A stretch of 10,145 nucleotides of DNA, taken from JBBSTY01 sp038235385 (GTDB lineage Bacteria > Actinomycetota > Acidimicrobiia > Acidimicrobiales > Acidimicrobilacustridaceae). Location of the stretch: the NCBI GenBank assembly GCA_038235385.1, contig JBBSTY010000143.1, positions 1 to 10,145 on the forward strand, given 5' to 3'. The translations under genes and the position numbers were made by a program. Positions 1 through 6,999 of the stretch are shown one piece after another (positions within the stretch are counted from its first letter, which is position 1; each line of letters opens with the position of its first letter). Below the pieces are notes generated by a model. That model saw only the letters and a list, made by a program, of their open reading frames with translations, was not told the origin of the DNA and made no database searches.

Positions 1-924
1 GCCTTGGAGGTTGGGCCAGGTAGTCGGGTGGCCACGGTGGCCAACGCGGGTTTCTACACGTCGCTGGCGTGCCGCCGACTGGGTGCGCGCCCCATCTACG
101 TTGACGTGGACCCGGAAACTGCATGCATGGACGCTGAGAGGCTCGACGAGGTTCTTGATGGGTCCTTTGCTGCGGTGGTCGTCACTCACCTGTACGGCCA
201 GGCCGCCGCGATGGGCCGGGTCCTCGCGACCGCGGGAAGGTGGGGCGTCCCAGTCCTCGAGGATTACGCCCAGGCCGCTGGTGCGCGGGTCGGCGGTCAA
301 CTGGTGGGCTCGTTCGGTGCTGCGTCGGCCTTCAGCTTCTACCCGACGAAGAACCTCGGCGCGTACGGGGACGGGGGAGCGGTCCTGACCGATCGGAGCG
401 ATGTCGCCGCGTTGGCGCGGTCGTTCGGGCACCACGGGATCGATCACGACCCCTCTTGCCACGAACGTGTCGGCTTCACCTCGCGTCTCGACACCATGCA
501 GGCCGTGGTCCTGCAGGCCAAGCTCGGGCACCTCGTCGGGTGGAACCGGGAGCGGCGGGTCGCGGCCGCCCGCTACGACGAGCTCCTGCTCGACGGGCCC
601 GGGCCACGACGTCCGACGACGCTGCCGGGGAACGAGCACGTGTGGCACCTGTACGTGGTCCGGGTACCCGACCGCGACCGAGTGCGCCGTGAGCTCGTCG
701 GCCGCCACATCGGAGCCGGTGTGCACTACCCGGTTCCTCTGCACCGCGAGCGATCGCTCGCGCCGTGGGGGGCGAACGCGCAGTGTCCCGAAGCCGATCT
801 CGCCGCGGCCTCGATCCTCTCGTTGCCGATGTTTCCGGGCATCACCGCAGACCAGCAGGTGCGAGTGGTCGAGGTGCTCGTCGACATCATCGAGCAGGGG
901 GCCTCGACCGCCATCGGGTGCTGA
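1..924 (+). CDS. DegT/DnrJ/EryC1/StrS-family PLP sugar aminotransferase (5' end missing)
   Basis: This is a PLP-dependent aminotransferase of the type that aminates a keto group on a nucleotide-activated sugar, usually with glutamate as donor, in the cytoplasm. The reading frame is open to base 1. The first visible residues (GPGSRVATVANAGFYTSLACRR) already match the middle of the large domain, so about 60-80 N-terminal residues of a 370-400 residue enzyme lie outside the window; the TTG at base 4 is not the real start. The motif SFYPTKNLGAYGDGGAV carries the Schiff-base lysine (codon 349-351). The aspartate that should pair with the pyridine nitrogen lies in LEDYAQAAGA (codon 262-264). The C-terminal HYPVPLH segment is also typical. 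The YPxKNLGAxGDGG form resembles dTDP-sugar 3-aminotransferases (QdtB/FdtB/TylB-like), but the sugar cannot be assigned. Such genes usually sit in polysaccharide or glycan biosynthesis loci, which fits the amidotransferase at the other end of the window. Confidence 0.93.
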   Translation, partial: ALEVGPGSRVATVANAGFYTSLACRRLGARPIYVDVDPETACMDAERLDEVLDGSFAAVVVTHLYGQAAAMGRVLATAGRWGVPVLEDYAQAAGARVGGQLVGSFGAASAFSFYPTKNLGAYGDGGAVLTDRSDVAALARSFGHHGIDHDPSCHERVGFTSRLDTMQAVVLQAKLGHLVGWNRERRVAAARYDELLLDGPGPRRPTTLPGNEHVWHLYVVRVPDRDRVRRELVGRHIGAGVHYPVPLHRERSLAPWGANAQCPEADLAAASILSLPMFPGITADQQVRVVEVLVDIIEQGASTAIGC

Positions 925-1162
925 GGCGGTCCGGCGTCGTCGATGACGATGGTGACGGTCGCGACGGCGATGGTGGCCGCGCCCCGGAGAGGCGCGCCCG
1001 CGTTCACGTGGATCGGTCGGCCGAGCGGTCGTCCGGGGTGACATCGGTCCGAGGCGCGTGCTTCCGTCGACATTGCGCTAGTGTTTCGGTCTGACATCAG
1101 AACGTCATGTGTCGGGCCTCAATGGCGAGGTCGTGCGGACTTTGAGTGATCAAGGAACCGCG

Positions 1163-1184
1163 CTCTGGGCCTAAAGGCCCAGAG
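1163..1184. terminator. Perfect 9-bp hairpin, possible terminator or leader element
   Basis: The arms CTCTGGGCC (1163-1171) and GGCCCAGAG (1176-1184) are exact reverse complements around a 4-base TAAA loop. The stem is GC-rich and stable. There is no T-tract on either side, so intrinsic termination is not assured. It sits 239 bp after the aminotransferase stop and 127 bp before the lipoprotein ATG, so it could equally be a structured 5' leader or an operator. Confidence 0.5.
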
Positions 1185-1194
1185 GGCACGTGCC
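1185..1194. promoter_or_regulatory. Perfect 10-bp palindrome GGCACGTGCC abutting the hairpin
   Basis: GGCACGTGCC is its own reverse complement and begins on the base after the right arm of the hairpin. It could be a dimeric repressor site for the lipoprotein gene 117 bp downstream. No regulator is encoded nearby, and a 10-bp palindrome can occur by chance in GC-rich DNA, so confidence is low. Confidence 0.25.
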
Positions 1195-1294
1195 GATGAT
1201 GACAATGGTCCTCCACCGGGTCGTCGGAGTCTGCACAGCGGACGGGCGACGGGGCTGTCTCCATCCCTCCAGCTCCCTGGCTTCACGCGCCCGA

Positions 1295-1300
1295 AAAGGA
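1295..1300 (+). promoter_or_regulatory. Ribosome binding site for the lipoprotein gene
   Basis: AAAGGA ends 11 bases before the ATG at 1312. It is the only plausible Shine-Dalgarno site near this start and supports ATG 1312, which is also followed directly by a well-formed lipoprotein signal peptide. Confidence 0.6.
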
Positions 1301-1311
1301 ACCCATCCCTC

Positions 1312-2883
1312 ATGGCAACCTCGACACGTCGGTCCCGCCGACGCGCCTTGTTCTCGCTCGTACCGATCCTCGTGCTGGCCACGTTGGCCCTCGCGTCCTG
1401 CGAGATCACCACCTCGCACACGCTCTTCGGCGACGACCCGCCCGCGGCATCGACCGACCCCGATGCCAACGCCGTCGAACTGGGGGTCCGGTTCCAGACC
1501 TCGGTTCCGGGCACGGTGACCGGCATCCGCTTCTTCAAGGGGTCGGCCAACACGGGCGCCCACGTCGGCAACCTCTGGTCGAGCTCGGGCAGCCGCCTGG
1601 CATCGGCCACCTTCACCGATGAAACCGCATCCGGCTGGCAGTCGGTGACCTTCGCCAAGCCGGTCTCGGTCACGGCCAACACCACCTACACCGCGTCGTA
1701 CCACACGTCGGTGGGGCGCTACGCGGCCACGCCGGGGTACTTCTCGCGTGGACCGGCCGTCGTCGATCCGCTCACCGCCACCGGATCGGTCTACCGGTAC
1801 GGCGCATCGAGCGCCCATCCGACCGACACCTTCGCGGCCACGAACTACTGGATCGACGTCGCCTTCGATCGGGTCACCACCATCGAGACGCCGACCACGG
1901 CGGCACCGACGACCAAGCCGCAGCCCACGACGACCAAGCCGCAGCCCACCACCACGAAGCCGCAGCCCACCACCACGAAGCCGCCGACCACCACTGCTCC
2001 GCCGACCACGGTGGCCCCGCCCTCCGGCGGATGCCCGTTGAACGCGGCCGGCGAGTCCTGCTGGCGGGACAGCACCGGCGTGCCCGGTTGGTCCAACGCC
2101 CAGATCGTCGCTGGTCAGTCACCGCTCCAGAAGGTCAACGGTGATGTCACCATCTCCCAGGACGGCGCGGTCTACGCGAACAAGTGGGTCGAAGGCTGCA
2201 TCTCGGTGAAGGCGTCGAACGTCACGATCCAGAACGTCCTCGTGCGCTCGAACCACGGCTGCTACGGCGGCAAGACCGCAGGGACCTCAGCGCTCATCAG
2301 CACCGGAGCCAACGGCGGCGGCGGGGTGAAGAACCTGCGGGTGATCGACACCGAGATCGATGGTCGCAACACGGCAGGCGACACGATGGGAATCGGTCAG
2401 ACCGAGTACACCTGCATCCGCTGTGACATCCACGGCACGGCCAAGGGTGCCAAGGCCGACCAGAACGTGACGGTCCAGGACAGCTACCTGCACGACCTCT
2501 CCTACGACGGTCGGACCCACACCGAGAACTTCTTCTACAACGGCGGCGCCGGCAACGTCACCGTGAAGCACAACTGGATGAAGGCCAACTCCAACTACTC
2601 GACCGCCGCGGTGTCGTTCAACAACGACTGGGCCGGTAGCAACGCCACCGTCGATTCGAACTACCTCGAGGGCAACGGCGGTGCCGGCTTCACCGGCGGA
2701 GCGATGGGCAAGACGCCGCCGAACATGCACCACATCGTGGTCACGAACAACAAGTTCTCCCCCAACAACTCCTGGGGCAACGCAGCTGCGTACGGGTTCG
2801 ATCCCAATGCCGCTGGGAACGTGTGGTCGAACAACACGAACTCGGTCACCGGAGCGGTGATCGGCGCTCCCCGCCCGCTGTAG
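1312..2883 (+). CDS. Secreted lipoprotein: DUF4082-like domain, Thr/Pro linker, beta-helix-like domain
   Basis: This 523-residue protein is predicted to be exported. Residues 1-30 form a signal peptide: Arg-rich start, hydrophobic core, and a lipobox LASC with Cys30. Residues about 54-187 match the DUF4082 family (ELGVRFQTSVPGTVTGIRFF, GSVYRYG, NYWIDVAFD), a beta-sandwich module often found on secreted carbohydrate-active or surface proteins. Residues about 188-240 are a Thr/Pro/Lys linker with TTTKPQP repeats. Residues 241-520 are rich in Asn, Gly and short beta-strand repeats (VTIQNVLVRS, NVTVQDSYL, NATVDSNYL, IVVTNNKF) and look like a right-handed parallel beta-helix (pectate-lyase-like fold). 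Six cysteines (241, 250, 296, 317, 368, 371) are shared with the paralog at 5963. Glycan binding or cleavage is plausible, but no catalytic residues can be assigned. The gene is convergent with the EF-G-like gene, 46 bp away. Confidence 0.88.
   Translation: MATSTRRSRRRALFSLVPILVLATLALASCEITTSHTLFGDDPPAASTDPDANAVELGVRFQTSVPGTVTGIRFFKGSANTGAHVGNLWSSSGSRLASATFTDETASGWQSVTFAKPVSVTANTTYTASYHTSVGRYAATPGYFSRGPAVVDPLTATGSVYRYGASSAHPTDTFAATNYWIDVAFDRVTTIETPTTAAPTTKPQPTTTKPQPTTTKPQPTTTKPPTTTAPPTTVAPPSGGCPLNAAGESCWRDSTGVPGWSNAQIVAGQSPLQKVNGDVTISQDGAVYANKWVEGCISVKASNVTIQNVLVRSNHGCYGGKTAGTSALISTGANGGGGVKNLRVIDTEIDGRNTAGDTMGIGQTEYTCIRCDIHGTAKGAKADQNVTVQDSYLHDLSYDGRTHTENFFYNGGAGNVTVKHNWMKANSNYSTAAVSFNNDWAGSNATVDSNYLEGNGGAGFTGGAMGKTPPNMHHIVVTNNKFSPNNSWGNAAAYGFDPNAAGNVWSNNTNSVTGAVIGAPRPL
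1909..1989 (+). repeat. 21-bp tandem repeat encoding the TTTKPQP linker
   Basis: About four in-frame copies of a 21-bp unit encode Thr-Thr-Thr-Lys-Pro-Gln-Pro; the last copy diverges (KPPTTT). Copies use either ACG ACG ACC AAG or ACC ACC ACG AAG for the TTTK part, so they are not perfectly identical. This is a flexible, likely extracellular spacer between the DUF4082-like and beta-helix-like domains. Copy number may vary between strains. Confidence 0.85.
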
Positions 2884-2929
2884 GGACACGCACGCAGGCT
2901 CGGCCCGATCGTGACGTTCGTCTCGTCGT

Positions 2930-4975
2930 TCAGGTACCCCCGGCGTGGTCGGGTACGACGTCGTAGCGCTCGTGCGACGCCTGGAACGTTCCCAGGCCGC
3001 GGGTCAACGAGCGCAGGTCGACGGCGTAACGACGCAGTTCGCTCGTCGGGATGCTCGCCTCGATGACCTGCTCGCCACGATCGCCGGTGCTCGTTCCCGA
3101 CACCCGCGCCCGATGGGCGTTCAGGTGGCCGATCACCTCGCCCTGCAGATCGATCGGCACGGTGACCGCCAGGGTCGAGATGGGTTCGATGACGACCGGC
3201 CGGGCTCGTGCCACCGCCTCGCTGAACGCGAGGCGGGCGGCCAGCTTGAAGCTCATCTCCGACGAGTCGACCGGGTGGTGGCGGCCGTCGAGGCAGGTCA
3301 CCCGGACGTCGACCACGGGGTAGCCGTTCGGACCACCCTCGGCCATGGCCTCCTCGACACCTTTGCGCACCGCAGGGAGGTACTGCCGGGGGATCGCGCC
3401 GCCGACGACCTGATCGACGAACTCGAAGCCGGAACCCCGGGCGAGGGGCTCGATCCGGAGCACGCAGACCGCGAACTGACCGTGACCCCCGCTCTGCTTC
3501 TTGTGCCGACCCTCGGCCTCGGCCGTCGACGACACCGTCTCGCGGTAGGGCACCCGCACGTCATCGGCGATCACCCGGACACCGAAGTGCTCCTCGAGCC
3601 GCTCCAGCGCGATCTGGATGTGGGTCTCACCCAGCCCGCGGAGCACGGTCTGACGGGTCTCGTCGGATCGATCGACCACCAGGGACGGGTCCTCGTCCAC
3701 GAGGCGGTGCAGCGAGACGGTGAGCTTGTCGTCATCTGCCTGGGTGCGCGGGGTCACGGCGACGGCGAAGGTGGCGGCGGGCATCTCGGTGCGCGGCACC
3801 ACCACGGTGCGGCCGCGCGACGTGAGCGTGTCTCCCGTCTCGGTCCCGCTCAACTTGGCGACCGCGGCGATGTCGCCCGCAGGCACGACCCCGACCGGGA
3901 CGTGGGTACGACCTCGGAGCGTGAACAGCCCGTGGAGGCGCTCGTCGGCCCCGGTGCGGCTGTTGGTGAGGTGGTCATCGACGGTGATCGTGCCTGTCAG
4001 CACCTTGAAGACGGAGATGGCGCCGTACGGGTCGGCGTAGGTCTTGAAGACGAAGGCGAGGACGTCGCCCGCCGGGTCCGGGTCGACCTCGACCATCTCG
4101 GGGCCCACGGACACGGTGACAGGGGGCCGGTCGAGCGGTGACGGACCGATCTCGCAGATGAGATCGGCGAGACGGTCGACGCCCACCTCCGCCACGGCGG
4201 ATCCGCAGACCACCGGGAACACCTCGGCGCGACCGATCCCCAACGCGAGGGTGCGTTCGAGGTCCTCGACCGGGATCACCTCCCCGGCGAGGTAGCGCTC
4301 GAGCTGCTCGTCGTTCGCCACGACGATCCCCTCCACGAGGTTGTCGTGGATGCGATGCTCGAGCTCCCGCATGTCGTCGGGGATCGAGGTCGAGCTCGAA
4401 CGACCGTCGTCGTCGTAGATGTACGCCACATCGCTCAGGAGGTCGGCGACCCCACGGAAGGCGTCCTCGTCGCCGATGGGCAGCTCGACCGGAGCCACGC
4501 CGGCGCCGAAGCGAGCTCGGAGCTGCTCGAGGGTCCGGGTGAACGACGAGCGCTCCCGATCGAGCTTGTTGACGAACACCATGCGGGGGAGCTCGAGGCG
4601 TTCCGCCAGCTTCCACATCCGCACGGTCTGCGCCTCCACCCCGTCGACGGCGCTCACGACGAAGATCGCGAGGTCGACGACGCGCAGTGCGGCGGCGACC
4701 TCGCCCTCGAAGTCGCCGTAGCCGGGGGTGTCGATCAGGTTGATCTTGTGGTCCTTCCACACGAAGGGGGCGATGGCCAGCGAGACCGACTGCTGGTGGC
4801 GTCGCTCCTGCGGATCGGTGTCGCAGACGGTGGAGCCGTCCTCGACCCGGCCCATGCGGTCGATCGCTCCCGCCCGGTGCATCAGCGCCTCGGCGAGCGT
4901 GGTCTTGCCGCTTCCGCCGTGGCCGACCAGCGCCACGTTGCGGATCGACGCCGGCCCAACCGGGTCAACGGTCAT
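2930..4975 (-). CDS. EF-G-like translational GTPase (EF-G2 / FusA2 type)
   Basis: This 681-residue protein has the full EF-G domain layout. The G domain carries P-loop GHGGSGKT (18-25), G3 DTPGYGDF (82-89) and G4 NKLD (136-139). A domain II beta barrel lies around 300-400, domain III carries LGETHIQIALERL (448-460), domain IV carries GRHKKQSGGHGQF (489-501) and IPRQYLPAVRKGV, and domain V is around 600-675. Two positions differ from canonical EF-G: switch I reads RHQQSVS in place of RGIT, and G3 has Tyr in place of the catalytic His of DTPGH. From memory, both are usual in the EF-G2/FusA2 subfamily, whose mycobacterial member is reported to bind GTP but lack ribosome-stimulated hydrolysis. 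It is therefore unlikely to be the main translocase. The start was chosen at ATG 4975, with GAGGGG four bases upstream and homology beginning at once (IRNVALVGHGG). It follows the dioxygenase gene by 34 bp on the same strand. Confidence 0.93.
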   Translation of the reverse strand: MTVDPVGPASIRNVALVGHGGSGKTTLAEALMHRAGAIDRMGRVEDGSTVCDTDPQERRHQQSVSLAIAPFVWKDHKINLIDTPGYGDFEGEVAAALRVVDLAIFVVSAVDGVEAQTVRMWKLAERLELPRMVFVNKLDRERSSFTRTLEQLRARFGAGVAPVELPIGDEDAFRGVADLLSDVAYIYDDDGRSSSTSIPDDMRELEHRIHDNLVEGIVVANDEQLERYLAGEVIPVEDLERTLALGIGRAEVFPVVCGSAVAEVGVDRLADLICEIGPSPLDRPPVTVSVGPEMVEVDPDPAGDVLAFVFKTYADPYGAISVFKVLTGTITVDDHLTNSRTGADERLHGLFTLRGRTHVPVGVVPAGDIAAVAKLSGTETGDTLTSRGRTVVVPRTEMPAATFAVAVTPRTQADDDKLTVSLHRLVDEDPSLVVDRSDETRQTVLRGLGETHIQIALERLEEHFGVRVIADDVRVPYRETVSSTAEAEGRHKKQSGGHGQFAVCVLRIEPLARGSGFEFVDQVVGGAIPRQYLPAVRKGVEEAMAEGGPNGYPVVDVRVTCLDGRHHPVDSSEMSFKLAARLAFSEAVARARPVVIEPISTLAVTVPIDLQGEVIGHLNAHRARVSGTSTGDRGEQVIEASIPTSELRRYAVDLRSLTRGLGTFQASHERYDVVPDHAGGT

Positions 4976-5009
4976 CTCGCCCCTCGATGCGCATGCTCGG
5001 CCCGGAGCG

Positions 5010-5828
5010 TCAGCGCCGTGCCCGTGCTCGAACGGCCCGGGCTGCGTCCATGGCCACCGGCGGCACCCACCGAGCCAGGCGCTCGTGACCTCCCGCCCTC
5101 GGCCGCTTCCAGACCTCCCCCTCGCGGGATCGGAAGACGGTCGACGACGACGGACCGATCTCGTGGGCCGGCCTTCCGTTGGAGTAGTAGTACAACGCGA
5201 GCGACTGGCGGGTCCGGTCGGCGGGGCAGGCCAGCGGGTGCGGATGTCCGTGGAAGCTGTAGTCGGTCGTGCTGAAGACCACGCACCGGTTGGCGAGCGG
5301 AGCGATCTTCTCCTGACACGCCCGAAGATCGCGGTCCCAGAGCTCGAAGTCGCCACCCCACTCGGTTCGCCAATCCTCGTTGAGGTAGAGCAGGAGGTTG
5401 AGGCGCCGGTCGAGCAACAGGCGCTGGTGCCAGTTGAAGTCGGTGTGGATCTCCAGATGACCGCCCGGTTCGATCTGGTGCAGGCCGCCGCCCCAGAGGT
5501 GCGGGTCGGGGATGAGCCCGTCGATGCCGGTGAGGCGCTCGAGGAACTCGATCATCGCAGCGGCGTTGAACTGCGCGAGCACGTGTTGGGCGAACGGGGG
5601 CAGGCTCGATGGGTCCTGGGACGCCAGCTTGCGTTCGTTCTCGGCGTCGAACCGTCGCCAAGCCAGCTCCTCGGGACCCGGGAACGACGCGACCAGCTCC
5701 TCGAAGACCGGGTCGGGGAGGAAGTCGTCGATCGCTGCGTGCGGGAAGGGCGCGGCGGCCTGGTAGCGCTCGGAATGGGTGCGTGCGAGCTCCCCGAGTC
5801 GGTCCGGGTCGAAGAGGAAGATGTCCAC
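5010..5828 (-). CDS. 2-oxoglutarate/Fe(II)-dependent dioxygenase
   Basis: This predicted cytoplasmic 2OG-Fe(II) oxygenase would hydroxylate or otherwise oxidise an unknown substrate using O2 and 2-oxoglutarate. With the start at GTG 5828 it has 272 residues. The facial triad is visible: His128 and Asp130 in LEIHTDFNWH, and a distal His193 in SFHGHPHPL. Arg207 in RTRQSLALYYY is the likely 2-oxoglutarate anchor. The stretch LIPDPHLWGGGLHQIEPGGH and RRLNLLLYLN are typical of a prolyl-hydroxylase-like family often found near polysaccharide genes. No signal peptide is seen. GTG 5828 is preferred because related proteins, as I recall them, begin just before the FDPDRLGELA segment. GTG 5846 and GTG 5960 are in-frame alternatives; the longest would read through the 11-bp repeat array. 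No Shine-Dalgarno site settles the choice. The EF-G-like gene lies 34 bp downstream and probably shares the transcript. Confidence 0.87.
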   Translation of the reverse strand: MDIFLFDPDRLGELARTHSERYQAAAPFPHAAIDDFLPDPVFEELVASFPGPEELAWRRFDAENERKLASQDPSSLPPFAQHVLAQFNAAAMIEFLERLTGIDGLIPDPHLWGGGLHQIEPGGHLEIHTDFNWHQRLLLDRRLNLLLYLNEDWRTEWGGDFELWDRDLRACQEKIAPLANRCVVFSTTDYSFHGHPHPLACPADRTRQSLALYYYSNGRPAHEIGPSSSTVFRSREGEVWKRPRAGGHERLARWVPPVAMDAARAVRARARR

Positions 5829-5850
5829 ACGTTGAGGCTGGGCCACGAGA

Positions 5851-5916
5851 CTGAACCCGATCTGTGGAGCCGCTGAAGGCGGGCTGAACGATCGCTGAGG
5901 TTCGTCTGAATCCTCG
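5851..5916 (+). promoter_or_regulatory. Six-unit 11-bp-phased CTGAA direct-repeat array (response-regulator box)
   Basis: Units begin at 5851, 5862, 5873, 5884, 5895 and 5906, exactly 11 bp apart. Their first six bases are CTGAAC, CTGTGG, CTGAAG, CTGAAC, CTGAGG and CTGAAT; unit two is the most degraded. The array lies in the divergent region between the dioxygenase (-) and the second beta-helix gene (+). One-turn direct repeats with a 7-bp core and 4-bp gap are typical of OmpR/PhoB-family regulators, and GCTGAAC is one base from GGTGAAC, the reverse complement of the actinobacterial PHO-box core. The last unit begins 57 bp before ATG 5963. A TAGCGT at 5950-5955, seven bases before that ATG, could be a -10 element giving a leaderless transcript. 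Confidence 0.75.
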
Positions 5917-5962
5917 GGTGATGGCGGTGATGGCCCATCGCGTGCGGCGTAGCGTCGCACCC

Positions 5963-6994
5963 ATGGTGCGCACCTGCGACGCTCGGCGTCTCGACCGACT
6001 GGTCCTGCCGGGCGGACGGCGGGTCCGTGTGCTGCTCGGCGTGCTCGCGGGGGCGGCGGTGCTGGTCGTGTTCGCCATGGTTCGGGCGCCCGATCCGATC
6101 TCGACGGCCTCCGGGTCGAGCGCTCCGCAGATGAGCTCGACCGGTTGTCCGCTGCGTGCGGACGCGCAGCGGTGCTGGGAGCAGAAGACGGGCGTGCCCG
6201 GGTGGAGCGGCGACGAGATCGTCGCCGGCCGATCCCCCCTCACCGTGACGCACGGCGACCTGGAGATCACCGAGGACGGAGCGATCCTTCGCGACCACTG
6301 GGTCGACGGGTGCATCGCGGTCAAGGCGTCGCACGTGACCATCGAGCGCGTCCTGGTCCGCTCGGATCACGGTTGCGTCGGGGGACTCGGGCCGGCGGCC
6401 CCCGCCCTCATCAGCACTGGGGAGAACGGCGGTGGCGGCATCTCGGACCTCGTCGTGCGGGACACCGAGATCGACGGCCTCGGCGCGACCGGCGACACCA
6501 TCGGGATCGGTCAGACGGAGTACTCGTGCACCCGCTGCAAGATCGTGGGTACCGCGAAGGGCGCCAAGGCCGATCAGGATGTATCCGTGGTGGACAGCTA
6601 CATCAACGACCTGGCGCACGACGGGGCCACGCACACCGAACCCTTCTTCTTCGACGGGGGTCGCGGCCGCATCGAGGTGCGGGGCAGCTGGATGCGCGCC
6701 AACGACGATCACTCGACCGCTGCGGTCGCGCTGATCAACGACTGGCCCGGCAGCCAGATCGTCATCGCCGGCAACTACCTGGACGGCAACGGGTCCGTCG
6801 CGATCGTCGGCGGGTCGGTCCGAGACAAGGCCGCGCCGGGGATGGAGCAGGTCGTCATCGAGAACAACGTCCTACGGACCCGGAGCGACCGTGACGCATC
6901 GCCGCTGGTGCACTCGTTCGACGCGTCCGGGCCCGGCAACCGGTGGTCGGCGAACAACGAGGAGATCACGGGCGACCTGGTGGCTCCGCCCTGA
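5963..6994 (+). CDS. Membrane-anchored beta-helix-like protein, paralog of the gene at 1312
   Basis: With the start at ATG 5963 the protein has 343 residues. Residues 1-20 are basic and residues about 21-40 (VRVLLGVLAGAAVLVVFAMV) form one hydrophobic segment, either a signal anchor or an uncleaved signal peptide. A short Ser-rich spacer leads to residues 61-343, which match the C-terminal domain of the lipoprotein at 1312 without gaps over the first 144 positions, where I count 91 identities. The six cysteines of that domain (62, 71, 117, 138, 189, 192) are kept, as are GVPGW, GIGQTEY and GTAKGAKADQ. The repetitive beta-strand/Asn-Gly pattern suggests a right-handed parallel beta-helix, probably acting on or binding an extracellular glycan; the activity is unknown. 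It lacks the DUF4082-like domain and the long linker. GTG 5918, ATG 5921 and ATG 5930 are in-frame alternative starts; none has a Shine-Dalgarno site. The 11-bp repeat array lies immediately upstream. Confidence 0.85.
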   Translation: MVRTCDARRLDRLVLPGGRRVRVLLGVLAGAAVLVVFAMVRAPDPISTASGSSAPQMSSTGCPLRADAQRCWEQKTGVPGWSGDEIVAGRSPLTVTHGDLEITEDGAILRDHWVDGCIAVKASHVTIERVLVRSDHGCVGGLGPAAPALISTGENGGGGISDLVVRDTEIDGLGATGDTIGIGQTEYSCTRCKIVGTAKGAKADQDVSVVDSYINDLAHDGATHTEPFFFDGGRGRIEVRGSWMRANDDHSTAAVALINDWPGSQIVIAGNYLDGNGSVAIVGGSVRDKAAPGMEQVVIENNVLRTRSDRDASPLVHSFDASGPGNRWSANNEEITGDLVAPP

Positions 6995-6999
6995 TCGGT

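Larger units (their letters stand above)
925..1311. other. Non-coding spacer upstream of the lipoprotein gene
   Basis: No convincing gene is seen in these 387 bases; the open frames on both strands are arginine/proline-rich shadows. The first part (about 936-975) is a GAC/GAT/GGC-rich simple-sequence stretch. The middle (about 1070-1160) is the least GC-rich part of the spacer and is the likeliest promoter zone for the gene at 1312, but I found no convincing -35/-10 pair. A strong hairpin at 1163-1184 and a 10-bp palindrome at 1185-1194 follow. The CTGAA 11-bp-phased repeat seen upstream of two other genes is absent here. Confidence 0.6.

Noticed and set aside
2884..2929. Terminator between the convergent lipoprotein and EF-G-like genes
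   Set aside because: I found no stem longer than a few base pairs and no T-tract in these 46 bases.
2945..4141. Long plus-strand open frame (398 codons) opposite the EF-G-like gene
   Set aside because: Its translation is His/Arg/Gly/Asp-rich and featureless; it is an antisense shadow of a clearly recognisable gene in GC-rich DNA.
4976..5356. An in-frame N-terminal extension of the EF-G-like gene upstream of ATG 4975
   Set aside because: It overlaps the dioxygenase coding region on the same strand in another frame, is low-complexity Arg/Pro/Ser sequence, and EF-G homology starts just after ATG 4975.
4728..5876. Plus-strand open frame (382 codons) across the dioxygenase and EF-G-like start
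   Set aside because: It is antisense to two recognisable genes and has no recognisable domain.
5851..5916. Array considered as replication iterons or a CRISPR array
   Set aside because: There is no Rep or Cas gene and no AT-rich region; units are 11 bp with no spacers. Position before a start codon and recurrence at 8591 fit a promoter box better.
5829..5960. Longer dioxygenase starting at GTG 5960
   Set aside because: The extra residues are Pro/Ser-rich with no family similarity, and the DNA is explained by the 11-bp repeat array. GTG 5846 remains possible.
4972..6712. Long minus-strand frames overlapping the dioxygenase and beta-helix gene 2
   Set aside because: They are Arg/Pro/Ala-rich and overlap better-supported genes; typical GC-rich shadow frames.
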